This document shows positions 34,010 to 45,400 of a stretch of DNA of 64,000 nt, in pieces (position 1 is the stretch's first letter; each line of letters opens with the position of its first letter). The position numbers and the translations under genes are program-made. Under the pieces are notes generated by a model. It was given only the letters and a program-made list of their open reading frames with translations, was not told the DNA's origin and made no database searches. The stretch covers positions 13,455,404 through 13,519,403 of the forward strand of contig NC_088103.1 in assembly GCF_036370855.1 (NCBI RefSeq), given 5' to 3'. Source of the stretch: Dromaius novaehollandiae (Eukaryota; Chordata; Aves; Casuariiformes; Dromaiidae).

Positions 34010-34027
34010 GCGCGCGCCTCTCGCGCG

Positions 34028-34035
34028 GCGCCAAA
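34028..34035 (-). promoter_or_regulatory. CDK1: E2F-type site of the CDK1 promoter
   Basis: GCGCCAAA reads TTTGGCGC on the minus strand, a match to the E2F consensus TTTSGCGC. It lies about 20 bp upstream of the distal CCAAT box, consistent with known E2F control of CDK1. Confidence 0.6.
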
Positions 34036-34059
34036 GCGGCGCTGAAAGGCGGCCTCTAC

Positions 34060-34555
34060 TACAGCCGCCCCTGCCGCCCAGAGCCGGCGCGGCCGGGCGC
34101 GGTAAGCTGAGGCCGCGCCGTGCGTCCGCTTGGTTCGCGGCGGGCGGGAGGCGGCGGCTGTGGCGCGCGCGGCTGGTTTCTCCTCAACCCCGCTGCTCGG
34201 CGTGCCGGCTCGAGAGGGCAAAGCCCCCCCACTTCTCTTTATCCGAGATTGCCCCCCAAAGCGGCCGCCGTTTCCTCGCAGCGGAAACATTTTCGTGATC
34301 AGTTCCGTGAGGCAGCGTGCTGGGCCGCCGGCGACGGCAGGGCCTCACGCGCGCCAGTCGGTGCGAGGGGCAGGCCGCGGCTTTGCCGCCCGGTCCCGAA
34401 CCCGCCGCCCCCGCGCCAGCCGCGCCAGCTGCGCGCCAGGCTGCCGGCGAGGTGGTCACCGCCCCGATGAGGCCGCCGGCCGCCTGTCCCGGGCAGCACG
34501 GGCCCGTTCGGGCCCCGCCATGCCTGTGCCCCGGCGGCTCCTTGCAGTCAAGTGA
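34060..34555 (+). ncRNA. possible divergent transcript from the CDK1 CpG island
   Basis: On the strand opposite CDK1, donor-like GCGCG/gtaagc occurs at 34101/34102 and CAA/gtgagt near 34551/34552. CpG-island promoters often fire in both directions. No conserved protein is visible and the boundaries are guesses. Confidence 0.2.
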
Positions 34556-35460
34556 GTCGCTTGGGTTTGGTTCCCGGGGATTTACGGCTGCGCCAAAACA
34601 TGAATTTGGTCGTTTCTGGCCTCGGGGGTGCTGATCTGCAGTTTCCAAAGGGCACGTGCTAAGGGGCCGCTGGGGAGCTTAACCCCACGTAAGTCGGGAG
34701 CCATGTCCATGGACAGACTGAAGCTCCCCTGTGCGGCTCCCCCCGTTAAAGCCAGTTAGGCCCCATGCTAGCCTGACATCTTAAAGCAGGGCTGGGACCA
34801 CAACGTGGAGAGGTAAAGCAGGCCTTGGGCCCCACGCCGGTACTTAGGAACCTCAGCGCTAGGTATATATATTTTCAAAGCAAATGTATTTCTAGTTTTA
34901 CAGCTCTTTTCCTGATGGGATGGTTTCGCTGCGCGTTGCGTGATTTTGCTGGGATGCTCCGGCGCTTGTCTTTCACCTGCGCCGACAGCACCGGGACAGT
35001 GCGTTTCTGTAATTTCTGTAATGCCCTACAGTGTCTGTAGGAGGGAGACGGAAGCACTTGCTCCGGATTATTGAACTGTGTTTGCTTTTAGTTCATCTCC
35101 CTGATTAACGGCGTCCTGGAAGGCAGGCACTGCTGCGCCCTCTGAGCTTGAGAAAGGGCAGGCTGGTCTCTCTGCAAAAACACACCGCTTTTGTGAGGGC
35201 GTTTCTTTCAGGCGGTGATCCGAGCAGGCACGGCTGTTTCCCACGCGCGTCCTCCCTTTCAGCCCCGGCCCCTGGCAGAAGCGGGGGACGCACCTGGCTC
35301 CTCCCCGCCAGCATGCACAAGTTTCAAGGGTAAAAATCTTCCTCTGTCCTGTCCCCTCCCTTCTGGGGAAGTTTTGGAGCTCAAATGCACATGGCACGCA
35401 TGCTCTCAGGTTTCTGTTTACCTTTAAGCTCGGGTTTTAGCTGCCCAGAACAAGGCTTTT

Positions 35461-35494
35461 GTATCTCTGCCTGGGAAATCCCAGGCAGAAATAC
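35461..35494. repeat. 34-bp inverted repeat with one mismatch
   Basis: Two 16-bp arms (35461-35476 and 35479-35494) flank AA. The inner 11 bp (TCTGCCTGGGA) pair perfectly and one mismatch lies four bases from the outer end. Confidence 0.95.
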
Positions 35495-36197
35495 GGCCTC
35501 GCATCTTGGGCGATAGATAGGCAGCGAGTCCGAGACCGACTGCACGGGTCACACAAAGTGTATTTTTCACATATCCTTCAGGCCTGACTCTGTGCAAGGA
35601 CAGTGCAGTCGGTCTGTGCATGCTCCACAGCTTGGAGGGGGGGATTTCTGTATATATCCAGCAGCACAGTCAGAGCTACTGTTACTGACTCACCTGGACC
35701 AATACTTCTCAAGAAATCTTAGGAAGGAGACCAAAGTCTACCTTTCCCATCAGATAAAAAGAAAGCGCGTCTGGGAAACCTCAGCCATATGGTAACCTTA
35801 GTTAACTTTGTTTATTTTTAGCAATGTGATTAGTATTCAGCACTATCAATTAATATAAATTGTTACATAGAGATTATATTTATATACACCATATATATAC
35901 ACAAAATATATTGTGTATAAAAGTATTGAATACAGTGACAGCATGTCTTTAAACTCTTTATACAGTACAGAGAAGACAGATCCTATGCTTGATGAGACAT
36001 TTTACATTTCAAAGTTTTTAGATAAAAATACAGACATATTTCCAATGGAAAAGTCATCTAGCTTTTCAAACAGCTTTAGATCTGGATTTTCTTAAAAGTG
36101 ACATTTTCTTTTTCCCCATTTTTAACCAGCTTTAGTTTAAAAACAAAGTCACAAATATTTCTCCATCAGGTTCACTCTCCCACTAAATGTTCACAGA

Positions 36198-36229
36198 GTT
36201 CTCAAAGAGTTTGGAAACTCTTTGAGAAC
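36198..36229. repeat. 32-bp inverted repeat, perfect arms
   Basis: GTTCTCAAAGAGTTT at 36198-36212 and its exact reverse complement at 36215-36229 are separated by GG. Confidence 0.95.
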
Positions 36230-39200
36230 ACTGCTTTATATACAGACTATATTCTCTATATATGCTAAATATAGAATATTTTTTAAATATGAGCACAGTA
36301 TCCTTTTGTTTTATATATAAGGCAACAGGTCCACAAACCAGCAACGTGTAAGGTCCATCAGTGACTCGACCTGCAGTGGAAGGTGGACACGGGAAGTGCA
36401 TGGAGCAAATAGCTCCATAGGAAGAAGGCCTTGGAGATGGCACGGTCCCGGGAGCACTTGCCAGGCGCCGCGTAGCCCTGAGGACGGCAGCCTGCTGCCT
36501 GCCCGCTGGGACGGTGCTGAGCCGGAGAGGCAGGAGAGGGCAACTAGGAAGGGGGAAGCAGGTGAAGGGCAATGCCCTGAAACCAGCACAAAACCACAGC
36601 TAGAAGGTGCCGCGATACCACCCTTTATCACTATTTTACAAAATCTTTCACACACAGAGTTGGGTGCTGCAGTATCTGCCGGGTGGAGGTCTCCCGGCTT
36701 TCCCCTCTAATGCTGCCCTGTGGGAGCAGGGCCCTGGGTGGTTTCTAGCTGCATTTCTGACCACGCTTAGTGACCTTGGTGCTGTATGGTGCAGCGAGCG
36801 GCGTCCCAGCTGCCCTGCAGCTCTCCTCCAGCCCCTCCTCAGGGCAGGTCAAGCCGCCAGCCAGGATTCCCCCCCCGCCCCGTGCCTCTTTTTTGGAGGT
36901 TTTTCTGATGCTTTTGCTCGGCATGCCTTGGAAAAGACCGGGGTCTGAATGGCTTTAACACCGACCTGATTGCTATTACCCAGTGTGACTGCCCCGCATG
37001 CTTATCTGCTCTTGTGATCCTGCCTCAGTGCACAAACTGTGCTGGCTTAACCACAGGCTAATCAGCTCTGGGAAATAATTTTGCCCTGGTCTCCCTGTTC
37101 AGTGAACTAGCAACTCTACCAGCACCTCATAGCAGCGTGCACAGATAACGCCTACATGTGAGGTGGTTTCCTTGAAAAACATGAGGTTGCTTTGCCTTAA
37201 ATGTATGTTAAGAGTACATAGTGGCCGTGACAGTCGGTATGGATTTAAAGCACCTTACATCAATTTCAAGTTGTCCCTGTCACTTAACACAGCACACTAC
37301 ATAACTTTGCTGACATCGATACAGGTGCTACGTGCTTAATAACCACACTCTCCATGCTCTCTGTCTCTGTATGAAAGTAAGTCCTAGCTAGCTTACTTAT
37401 AAGGCAAAGTACACTGAAGTGTAGACCTGTCATAAAATTATTTTGCCAACTATCCGTTTGACAGTTCTGCTTACCTAGTGTTTTTCTCCCTCTCTGTGTT
37501 GCCTGCTTATCATTACTTTTTGAACTCCTGAGGATATGTATCATGTCTCCTTTCTGACTGGTGCTTATTATTACTTTAGACACGCAGTAGCTAATAATAC
37601 TGCTTGAGACAAATGCATACAACTCATACAACTATATTTGCATTTACTTTTGTGTGTGGAGAGATTTACCTTTGTTTGTGAAGGAAAAGCAGCAGTAAGC
37701 TTGCTGACAACTTAGTCATGAATGGGCAGAGAAATACAGGTTTTGGAATTTTTAAGGATTGTTCTAAAAGATTCTAAGGATCCCAAGGATTGTTTCTCCC
37801 ATTTAAAGCAAAACATGGATTCAAGTGGAAAACCAAACAAAATCTCAAAGGCAAAAAGCATAAAAATCTATTTCTACCTTGACAATATAATACTGATTAT
37901 TATTTTATTTACATAAATGGGAAAAGGCCATGCATATTAAAACTGCTGCATCTAAGATTTCCACTTGCTTGAACTGAAATGTTATCTGTGCAAGGAATAT
38001 AGGATCAGACCTACAATCTTGGATTATAGTATTACAGTTGTATTCATGGCTAAGAATCCAATGTAATACTCTGAACAACAACTTCTATTCTGAGTAGAAG
38101 GCAGCTGCAAGAGTCAATATAGTCTTGTCTTTTGTATATTAAGTACATTCGCCTCAGCAATAGCATCACTGTAAAGAAGAGAGAATGTGTATTCTGTTAT
38201 TTAGATAATGATGTGATTAAAAAAGGTTGACTCATTTGTGAATACTAATTAGCATATCTAAAATAGATTGTGCTCACTGTACTCAAAACAGATAAATACA
38301 AACATTGATTCCTTTTCATATTTATTAAAAATAAATGATTATTTTGTTAGTATAACATAATGAAAAATGCAGTAGGATGGACTTGGTAAAATTAGGAAAG
38401 CAAGATAATATCAAAGGCTGATAATTTTTTAATGCTTAGCTCAGGTGATGCATTTAAACTGTTAAATGTCCTTTATGCAGTTCCCGCTATGAAGCAACGT
38501 AGGGAGTAATTGCTGCTCATGGTCCTATATTAGCACTTTGACAGGATGCCAGACAGGAAACAAAACTCCCAAGAAGTGTTTGAAAACAAAGCAAAAAGGG
38601 TAGAAGCTGCTAAGAGAAAAGAACTAAGTTGTCACCATGTCCTTAAAGCATTAATGTAAACATTCAAAATGCATTTAAAGTGCTTGAATTTAAGCCCAAA
38701 TTATTTGTAAGTATTATTCTCATAGAACAGTGTATAGCATGCACTAAACCACTTTACACCCCCCCCCAAAGTGGTATCATAACACCAATGAAGATATCAT
38801 GGACAATGTCTTAATTTCAAATAATTGGATTGCATATAGAAGGAAATCTTGGAAATCAGTGGAATTTTTGCCATGAACTTTTTCAGAACCAGGAATTAAC
38901 CTCTGCCACAGGGATATCACCAGTGATGAGAGTGTGGTGTGCAGGGAGTTTGTGGGAGTCAACAGAGGAATGCAAAGCGTCCCTGGCATTGAGGCTGGCC
39001 TCCCGGAGCTAAAACATGTGCAATGCCTTCACGTAAATGTTAAAACATTCTCTCAGTTCTGGCTTTGCCAAACTCTTGTTCCACAGTAGGAAATACTTCA
39101 CTGTCACTGAAGCTGTTCCTTTATAGTGGGCAACATATTGTGGGTTGCATACAAACCTCTAATAAAGTACCTACAAACATCCAATCCGGAAAGTTTACTT

Positions 39201-39289
39201 TAATAAATATAATTAAAAGAGAAAGGTGAACAGGGCATATATACAAAGCCAGAAGAAAAAAGCTTTTTGTTTCTCTAGAGCATCTGGGC

Positions 39290-39365
39290 AAACATCCAGG
39301 CTTCACCAAAGTCATTGGCAAAACTCCCATTAACTTCAGTTGGGCAAAACTTTCACCCCCGATGT
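39290..39365 (-). repeat. possible ancient amniote repeat relic
   Basis: On the minus strand, gttaatgggagttttgcc and gccaatgactttgg resemble a motif (tgacttcaatgggagttttgcc) that I recall from old interspersed repeats of reptiles and birds. A related stretch lies at about 39,541-39,600. Family not determined. Confidence 0.3.
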
Positions 39366-41487
39366 CTGTAAAATACAGCCTTAGGAAAAGGTAGCTGCTT
39401 CCTAATTTTACTTCGTGTGTTTCAAATGTCTTACATGCCAAGAAGAAAAATGGCAAAACCCAATAAACTGCTTTTTAATTGCTGTTTGGAGGTATAAGAG
39501 CAGGAGAGGTTGTAATTAAAGTTGCATACTTGGAACTCAATTCTCAGGCCTGATTCATGCAAGCAGCTCCCTGTGACTTCAGTGAGACTGTTTCTGTAAG
39601 GTAAAATTGAGGGGAGCTCATTAACAGAGTCCTCCAGCTGGGTGAGAAAATCTCAAGTCCCATTCCCTTTGGTTTTGTCCAAATTTAAGTCATTGTCAAT
39701 ACAGCTATATTAATATAACTTTACCAGCAAACCTTCCTCATATGGAGACGGTTACACTAGCTTAAAGTCTTTTTGCTGGTATAATTATTTCATTTCAACA
39801 AATAATACTTTTTTTCATATTACTTACTGTAAGCTTAGTTTTTCTCTGCAATCCTTATCTGTTTATCCCTTTCCATCTTATGACAACCACCTGCTACTAT
39901 GCTACGTCAGATAAAATGCACTGCAATAGCACATTTAAATTCCAAACCTCATTCAGCTCACTCGAAACCTTTCCTGAAGTAAAGGAAGTTCTTTCTCTTC
40001 CCTCAAGGTATCATTCCAGCTGCCAAGACTGCAGGTATACTCTTGCAGATGAGAATGCAGATGAGACAAGCGAGGTATGCAAACCTGTGGAAATGCACCA
40101 AAGATTTAGATGTACGCATCACACTTGAATTTGTTAAAAAATCGTCCTCCTAATCCATTGTGTGAGTTGCAATGCTTCTCCCTAACAGTAAAAATGACGT
40201 TTTCCTTAAGGTGCTATTTTCTTTTACAATATGGAAATTCCATGTTAACCTTCACAATTTTTATTTCCAAAGAGCGATGGGAGGCGGTACACAGTGACGA
40301 CTAGCGGGATGCGAGGCACTATAAAAATAACGTGTGGCTCCACCTCAGAGCTGCAGTTTGCTCCTGCCAATGATAGTACCTCTCTCATCAGTAAACGTGA
40401 ACAGTCTTGCTTCATGTTTTCTTTTAGCCAATGTGGATATTGTGATCTTTTCTTCCCATTTCCTCTCCTCCCCTGCCTCCCAGTTCCCTGAGTGGGCTGA
40501 GGAAATGAGTCACATTCAAAATAAGAGGGAAAAAGACATTCTGGGGAAAATTGATCCTTTCTCAAGAAAGAGAAGTACTGCTGACAGTGTTTTTGTGAGA
40601 CAGATGGAAATTAAATAACAGTCCTGAGACCTCAACAGCTATCCCAGGCTGGGATGTAAACTTAATCTGATGAACTAGCACGCTTGCAAGGATGTGCTGC
40701 GCTCCATACCAGTGCAAGCATACCAGTCACTGGTCAAGAATTAACTCCTCCACATCAGACACAGCCTAAGTGTCTGGTTAAATACTTTTATTTTGGCTCT
40801 ATACACAAAGAACAAATGCACACACTTTACAGAGAGAGTGACAAGCAATTAGTTAGGCAGTACCTTAAAGACAGGTGAACACCTACAGTCAGCTTATACA
40901 TTTGGGTATTCACTTTGTACATTGTGCCTACAAGGCCAGTGGTGGTAGAAAGTCAGTGGATTAAACTATTAGCCACAATGTTTCCAGGTAAACTAGGGCT
41001 TAATAAAATACATTTTGTTTAACCTCTGCTAATTCTTGTATTAAGTTCCAATGCAAAGAGAAAATTGGTGTGCCAAAACAAGGCTTTTGAAAGGAAATAA
41101 AGTATAGAAGATGAGATACAGACATTTAAGTCCAAACTAAAATAATCTTAATAGCTTGTACAATACTTTTTGCAAGTTTAAAAACTGTGATACGATAAAA
41201 TTTTAGTAAGACCAATTTACAATACTTTACTAGGCATTTACAAAGCATAACCACCACCACCAAGCTACAAACAGAGCTATTTTAATCAACGCAGCTCATT
41301 TGGGCGCTTTGTGCTTTATAGTCTTCAGCCTTGATTGGAAAACAAACAAGCAAGCAAGCAACCCACCCAGACTGATTCACACAGAATCGAGCGCCGGGTG
41401 TTGGCGTTTGCGTTACGGTAAGTGCATTAGCACCGCAGTACTCATCGTGGAAAACCAACTGCTAGCATTTAACCGCGGTAAGGAACG

Positions 41488-41499
41488 TTTTGGCGCCAA
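41488..41499. promoter_or_regulatory. palindromic E2F-like site beside the second CpG island
   Basis: TTTTGGCGCCAA contains TTTGGCGC, a match to TTTSGCGC, and the TTGGCGCCAA core is palindromic. It lies at the CDK1-facing edge of the island. Confidence 0.4.
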
Positions 41500-41539
41500 G
41501 TTAGGCCATTTAAGTTAAAAAAACAAACAAGCAACTCGG

Positions 41540-42480
41540 GCTCCGTCCCCAGAATAGCATCCTCGGGAGCAAGCTGAGGATGGAAACCAGGCGGCGGCGG
41601 CTGCCGGCGCCCCCGGGGCTGCGCGGGGGCCGTGGCGCAGGTGGGGCCGCCCCGGCCCGCAGGTGCCCCGGGTGCCGCCCCGCCCCGCCCCCGCCTGCCT
41701 TTCGGGGGAAACCGGGGGTTTTAACTCCGTAATAAAGCACCTGGTTCCAGGCCTTCGCCTCGCTGCCCGCCGGCGGCGCGGTGCGGCACGGGACGGGACG
41801 ACGGCCCGGAGCCCGCCCCCTGCCCCGGGAGGAGAGGCACCGGCGGGCCGGGCCGGCCCCACCTGAGGGGCGGCGAGGGGCAGGCCCGCCCCGCCGCGGG
41901 GTGAGCCCGGCCCGGCACTGCCCCGCGCTCGCCGGGGTGGGAGAGGTGCCTGGACGCGACGCAACATGGCCTCCTCCTCCTCCCCCGCCGCTCCCGCGGG
42001 ACGGCGTGGCGCAGACCAGGTGAGCGCGCTGCCCGCACGGCGCGGAGCCCGCGCTGCCCTGCGCCGCCGCTCCCCTCCCCTCCCCTGCTGCCTCCGCGCG
42101 CGCCGCCCGGGCTCGCGCCGCGGCCGTTAACGGTCGCCGCCTGCGCGAGCGCTCCCCCCTCCCCCTCCAACGGCCGCCGCTCAGGTGCGCGGGGAGCGGG
42201 CGCCTGACCGCGTCGGTGAAACCTGCGCCCCTTCTGCGCATCCTGCTGCTTCCCGCTCCTCTTTCTTCCTCTCTCCCTTCTTCTCCCGCCCGGGGCGCGC
42301 GGCAGCGGCCGTCTCTCCCTCCCTCCCTCGCTGCCGCCTCCGGGGCTCGGGCTGGCGCGGCCGCAGGGCGGTGTTACAGGTGGTCACGCTCCCGCATTTT
42401 TCGTGGGAAGCTCTTAAAACAGCAGAGCAGCCGTACTTTCGCGCTTACTTATGCTTCTAGGAGCAGCGCGCTCCAGTGAG
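41540..42480. promoter_or_regulatory. ANK3: CpG island, presumed 5' promoter of ANK3
   Basis: A second sharply bounded GC- and CpG-rich island with GC boxes and CCG-rich stretches, about 8 kb upstream of CDK1. It contains the candidate first coding exon at 41966-42019. Such an island marks a promoter. Assignment to ANK3 rests on gene order and on the exon. Confidence 0.8.
41966..42019 (+). CDS. ANK3: candidate first coding exon of ANK3 (ankyrin-G), long 5' isoform; partial gene
   Basis: ATG at 41966 lies in a strong Kozak context (A at -3, G at +4) and opens an 18-codon frame, MASSSSPAAPAGRRGADQ. It ends in phase 0 at CAG followed by gtgagc. Ankyrin-G is the ankyrin-repeat adaptor that links membrane proteins to spectrin, notably at the axon initial segment. 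Ankyrin repeats are not in the window, so the identity is inferred. In human the order is ANK3, CDK1, RHOBTB1, with ANK3 transcribed away from CDK1, which fits this strand and position. I also recall a human ANK3 isoform that starts with a similar Met-Ala-Ser-Ser, Ser/Pro/Ala-rich leader. The 5' UTR start was not determined. The alternative is a non-ANK3 transcript or a non-coding exon. Confidence 0.5.
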
Positions 42481-45400
42481 CTGTTAACAAGTTGGTGTGT
42501 ACCTGGTGTACTTGCTTTGCTTTTCTTGCCTGTATTTAACACGTAAGCCGTAAAACAGTAAGGTGGTTGTGGGATGGCGATGTCCTTGCCTGAAACGTTT
42601 CCTCCTCGCCTGGCACCTGGCTGCAGATCCAGCAGTGGGACCTGTCCCGTGAATGACCGTGCAGGCAAGTTGCCGCTGGCTTATGCTATGCTATCCCAAG
42701 TGTGAAACGTGAATTGAGGGTATGTGTATAATATGGAAAGGTTTCAGTAGCAAAAGGGGTTAAAATGCAGACAGCTGCTGCGGTGGCTGCCACTGTTACC
42801 ACCGGTGGTTGGAAAGGTAAAGTGCTATGGAAGGCTGTGCTTACACGCACACACACACACATGGGAAACTTTCTCCTAAGTCCATCCTTCTCTTCAGTGA
42901 CTAGACCCAGGCCCTAGGGTCTGAGGAAGCACTTTGCTACAATGTTCTGTGTAGCTTGTGTAGTGAATGTGATCACTTTTGTGTATTGCTCTAACTGCCT
43001 TGTGCCCCAACGAGGTGGACTGGTCTGACATTCTTCCAGCTAAGCACAAACAGCGTGTAAGCAGCTTTAACTGCGAAGGCTAACGTCCTTAGAGGAGAAA
43101 GAGAACACATTTCTACATGTTTCACAATGTCTGACCAGCTAAATAACGCTTTTCCCAGCAGTTTTTAAATGATTGAGAAAGTATGATAAATGCAAACTAT
43201 TTTTTTTACGCTATGTGTCCAGAGCTTCTGAAACTAAAACTGAAAACTGTAATATTTGAGCTGTAGTTAATTAAGGATGAATAAGATTTATCCTCTGTTT
43301 TTTTCCCACTCCCTTTTTTTACTTTATTTTACTTTTTTTTTATAAAGATATCTCTTGAACCATTAAACTATCCTGCTTCTAACTGTTTTTGCTACCAGTT
43401 GAAGTGCTTAACCACACAGAGAAGATGGGATGCCATCTTTTTCACTGTAGAATATTCTAGTCTTTTGTGTTTCTCCCTCTAAATCTTTTGAGTGTTCATG
43501 CCTCAAAATGAACTGTAAGATAAAGGCCCTAAGAGGAGCAGTGGACTAGACTAAAGCATTGCTCCTGAAGTCCTCTAAGTTCCAGCTCGGCAGGCTGCTG
43601 TTCCCCTTTCCTGTGACCTCTGTATTTTGAGCCCTGTATCTGCTGAATGAGAGCTCCTAGAAAGTGAAAACAGAACTTGCTGTGTTGTCAGTAAACAATA
43701 TATTTTTACTTAATTTCTTTTATCTAGCTTGTGGATATATAGGTCAAATGCGACTTGTCAGATTTTCCCGAAGTAGGCAACTTCCAAACTTGTTATTCTG
43801 AGAGGTTTGTGATTTAGATTATGTTTAAAGGATTGGAGCAGTGAGGCTCCCATCTGAAGGTGACAGTACTCTGTCTGTAAATGGGGTATGTTCCATCTTG
43901 GCCTTGGAGTAGCCTTGGAGCAGTTCGGGAGTCTCAGCTTTGTCCTGGGGGTCTAGTGCTGCAGCCTCGCATCCTTCTGCACTGTCAAGGCCAGCAGAAC
44001 TTTCCGCTGGTTTCAGAAGAGTTTTAGGTCAGGCCCTTATCTGTTGAACCCCCCCCCCCTCCCCCCAGGTGGGTATTAAAGATGTATAGATCTTGAGAAT
44101 TTTTTTAATGGCCAGCATTAGAAATGAGGGTGTGCTTTGAAATAGCATTGGTGTTTTTTGTGAGCTGCTAGGAGAATCTTCTCTGCTATCATAAATCTCG
44201 CTCTGCCTGAATACTTTCCATGGGAATTTGCTAGTGCTCATCTCCTGATTTCTGTTGCAGAGTGATATTGTGCTGTCACATGCCCTTGTTCTGTTGATAC
44301 TTGCCAGAGAAGTTTTCTTTTTTAATGGACAAGGTGATAATTTTTCCATCTTTTCTAAATACTAATTTATTGGTCATATGTGTTTGTTAAGGTAGTTGGG
44401 TATATATCTTTTAGTGCAGCAATTTGTAAATTCACATACATATTTACTTGTGGATAAGTATTTCCCTTTTTTCCAAACTCTATTCACAGTTTTGTTCTAA
44501 GATGACTTCTAAACTCTGCAGTGAGTCAAAAATACTGTAACAGCATGGGAAAGAAAACAGCTTGCTATTAAAATAATCTTGTATTACTGGACAGCCTAGC
44601 TGTTAATAATTAGGATGACTGCTCCTTATTTCATTTTAATGTATTCTAAAATTTTGTTCAGAAGTGCATATTTTTAAAAAGCAACAGTAAAGTGTATTCT
44701 ACTCTTCCTTTTTTAGTTCTAGCTCTTGTTGCAGTTCTGAGTGTCAACATTACAAATACTGTTAAAATTCAACATATAACAGGAAGTTAATTGTACCTGT
44801 AGGTCGCTGACAGTGCTGTTTTGTCCTTTAGTGTTTATATTTGGGGAATTTACGGTACTGAGTAAGGTTGTGGACTGTCTAAAGTTTGCAGGAGACTTTA
44901 AATTTTAGAAGCAAAAGATTTTTTTATACTTGTTTGCAATTTAATTTAAAACCAAGGCCTTATTGGAAAAGAGGAGACAATAGTCTTATTCTTGTGTAGA
45001 GCAGGAAAACCCCCAACTCTGTTCAAATGTGAAAGTGTGTTATTCTCACGTAATAAAATATTTTGCTCTTAAAATTGAAAACTTATCTCAAAGCTTCCAA
45101 ATCTGTGTGACCACAGATACAGCCATGTTTTTGCTGTGAAAAACAGTATTAAACCTAAATGTGTTTGATCATTGGCAACATTGAGGAAAACTAGTTTTGC
45201 AACTAAAAAGAAATCTGTCTGCAGGCCAGGCTACCTGAGTTTCAGTTCCAGATAAATGTTTGGCACAGATAGTTTTCTGTCACTGCTGTCTGTTCTGGTT
45301 CTCTCCTGCATTTTTATCAGTTTAACTTTGCTTTTCTTTCTACTCAAAAGTTTTTTCTTTTGGTGTTCTCTTCTGACATTGTTTCTCAAAATTTGTCCTG

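Larger units (their letters stand above)
33300..34560. promoter_or_regulatory. CDK1: CpG island spanning the CDK1 promoter and exon 1
   Basis: The block is very GC-rich with dense CpG and several GC-box-like GGGCGG/CCGCCC motifs, and it has sharp edges against AT-rich flanks. It covers the CDK1 start and extends about 600 bp upstream, as at constitutively unmethylated promoters. Edges are judged by eye. Confidence 0.9.
34560..41480. other. intergenic spacer between the CDK1 and ANK3 promoters
   Basis: About 7 kb with no supported coding exon. The first 2.4 kb are moderately GC-rich and the rest is AT-rich. It contains two strong inverted repeats (35,461-35,494 and 36,198-36,229), an AT-rich block near 35,860-35,925, a C9 run at 38,758-38,767 and two possible ancient repeat relics near 39.3 and 39.55 kb. 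Short open frames here lack splice support and conserved motifs. Confidence 0.7.

Noticed and set aside
33267-34034. 255-codon minus-strand open frame over the CDK1 CpG island
   Set aside because: It is long only because GC-rich sequence lacks stops. It is Arg/Gly/Ala/Pro-rich, has no motif and overlaps CDK1 exon 1, intron 1 and the promoter.
34519-34555. Short plus-strand frame MPVPRRLLAVK before a gtgagt donor as a divergent coding gene
   Set aside because: The peptide is not recognised and the Kozak context is not persuasive. At most it is part of a non-coding divergent transcript.
41510-42241. 243-codon minus-strand open frame over the second CpG island
   Set aside because: Same composition artefact. 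There is no recognisable domain, and the plus-strand exon with a strong Kozak and donor explains the locus better.
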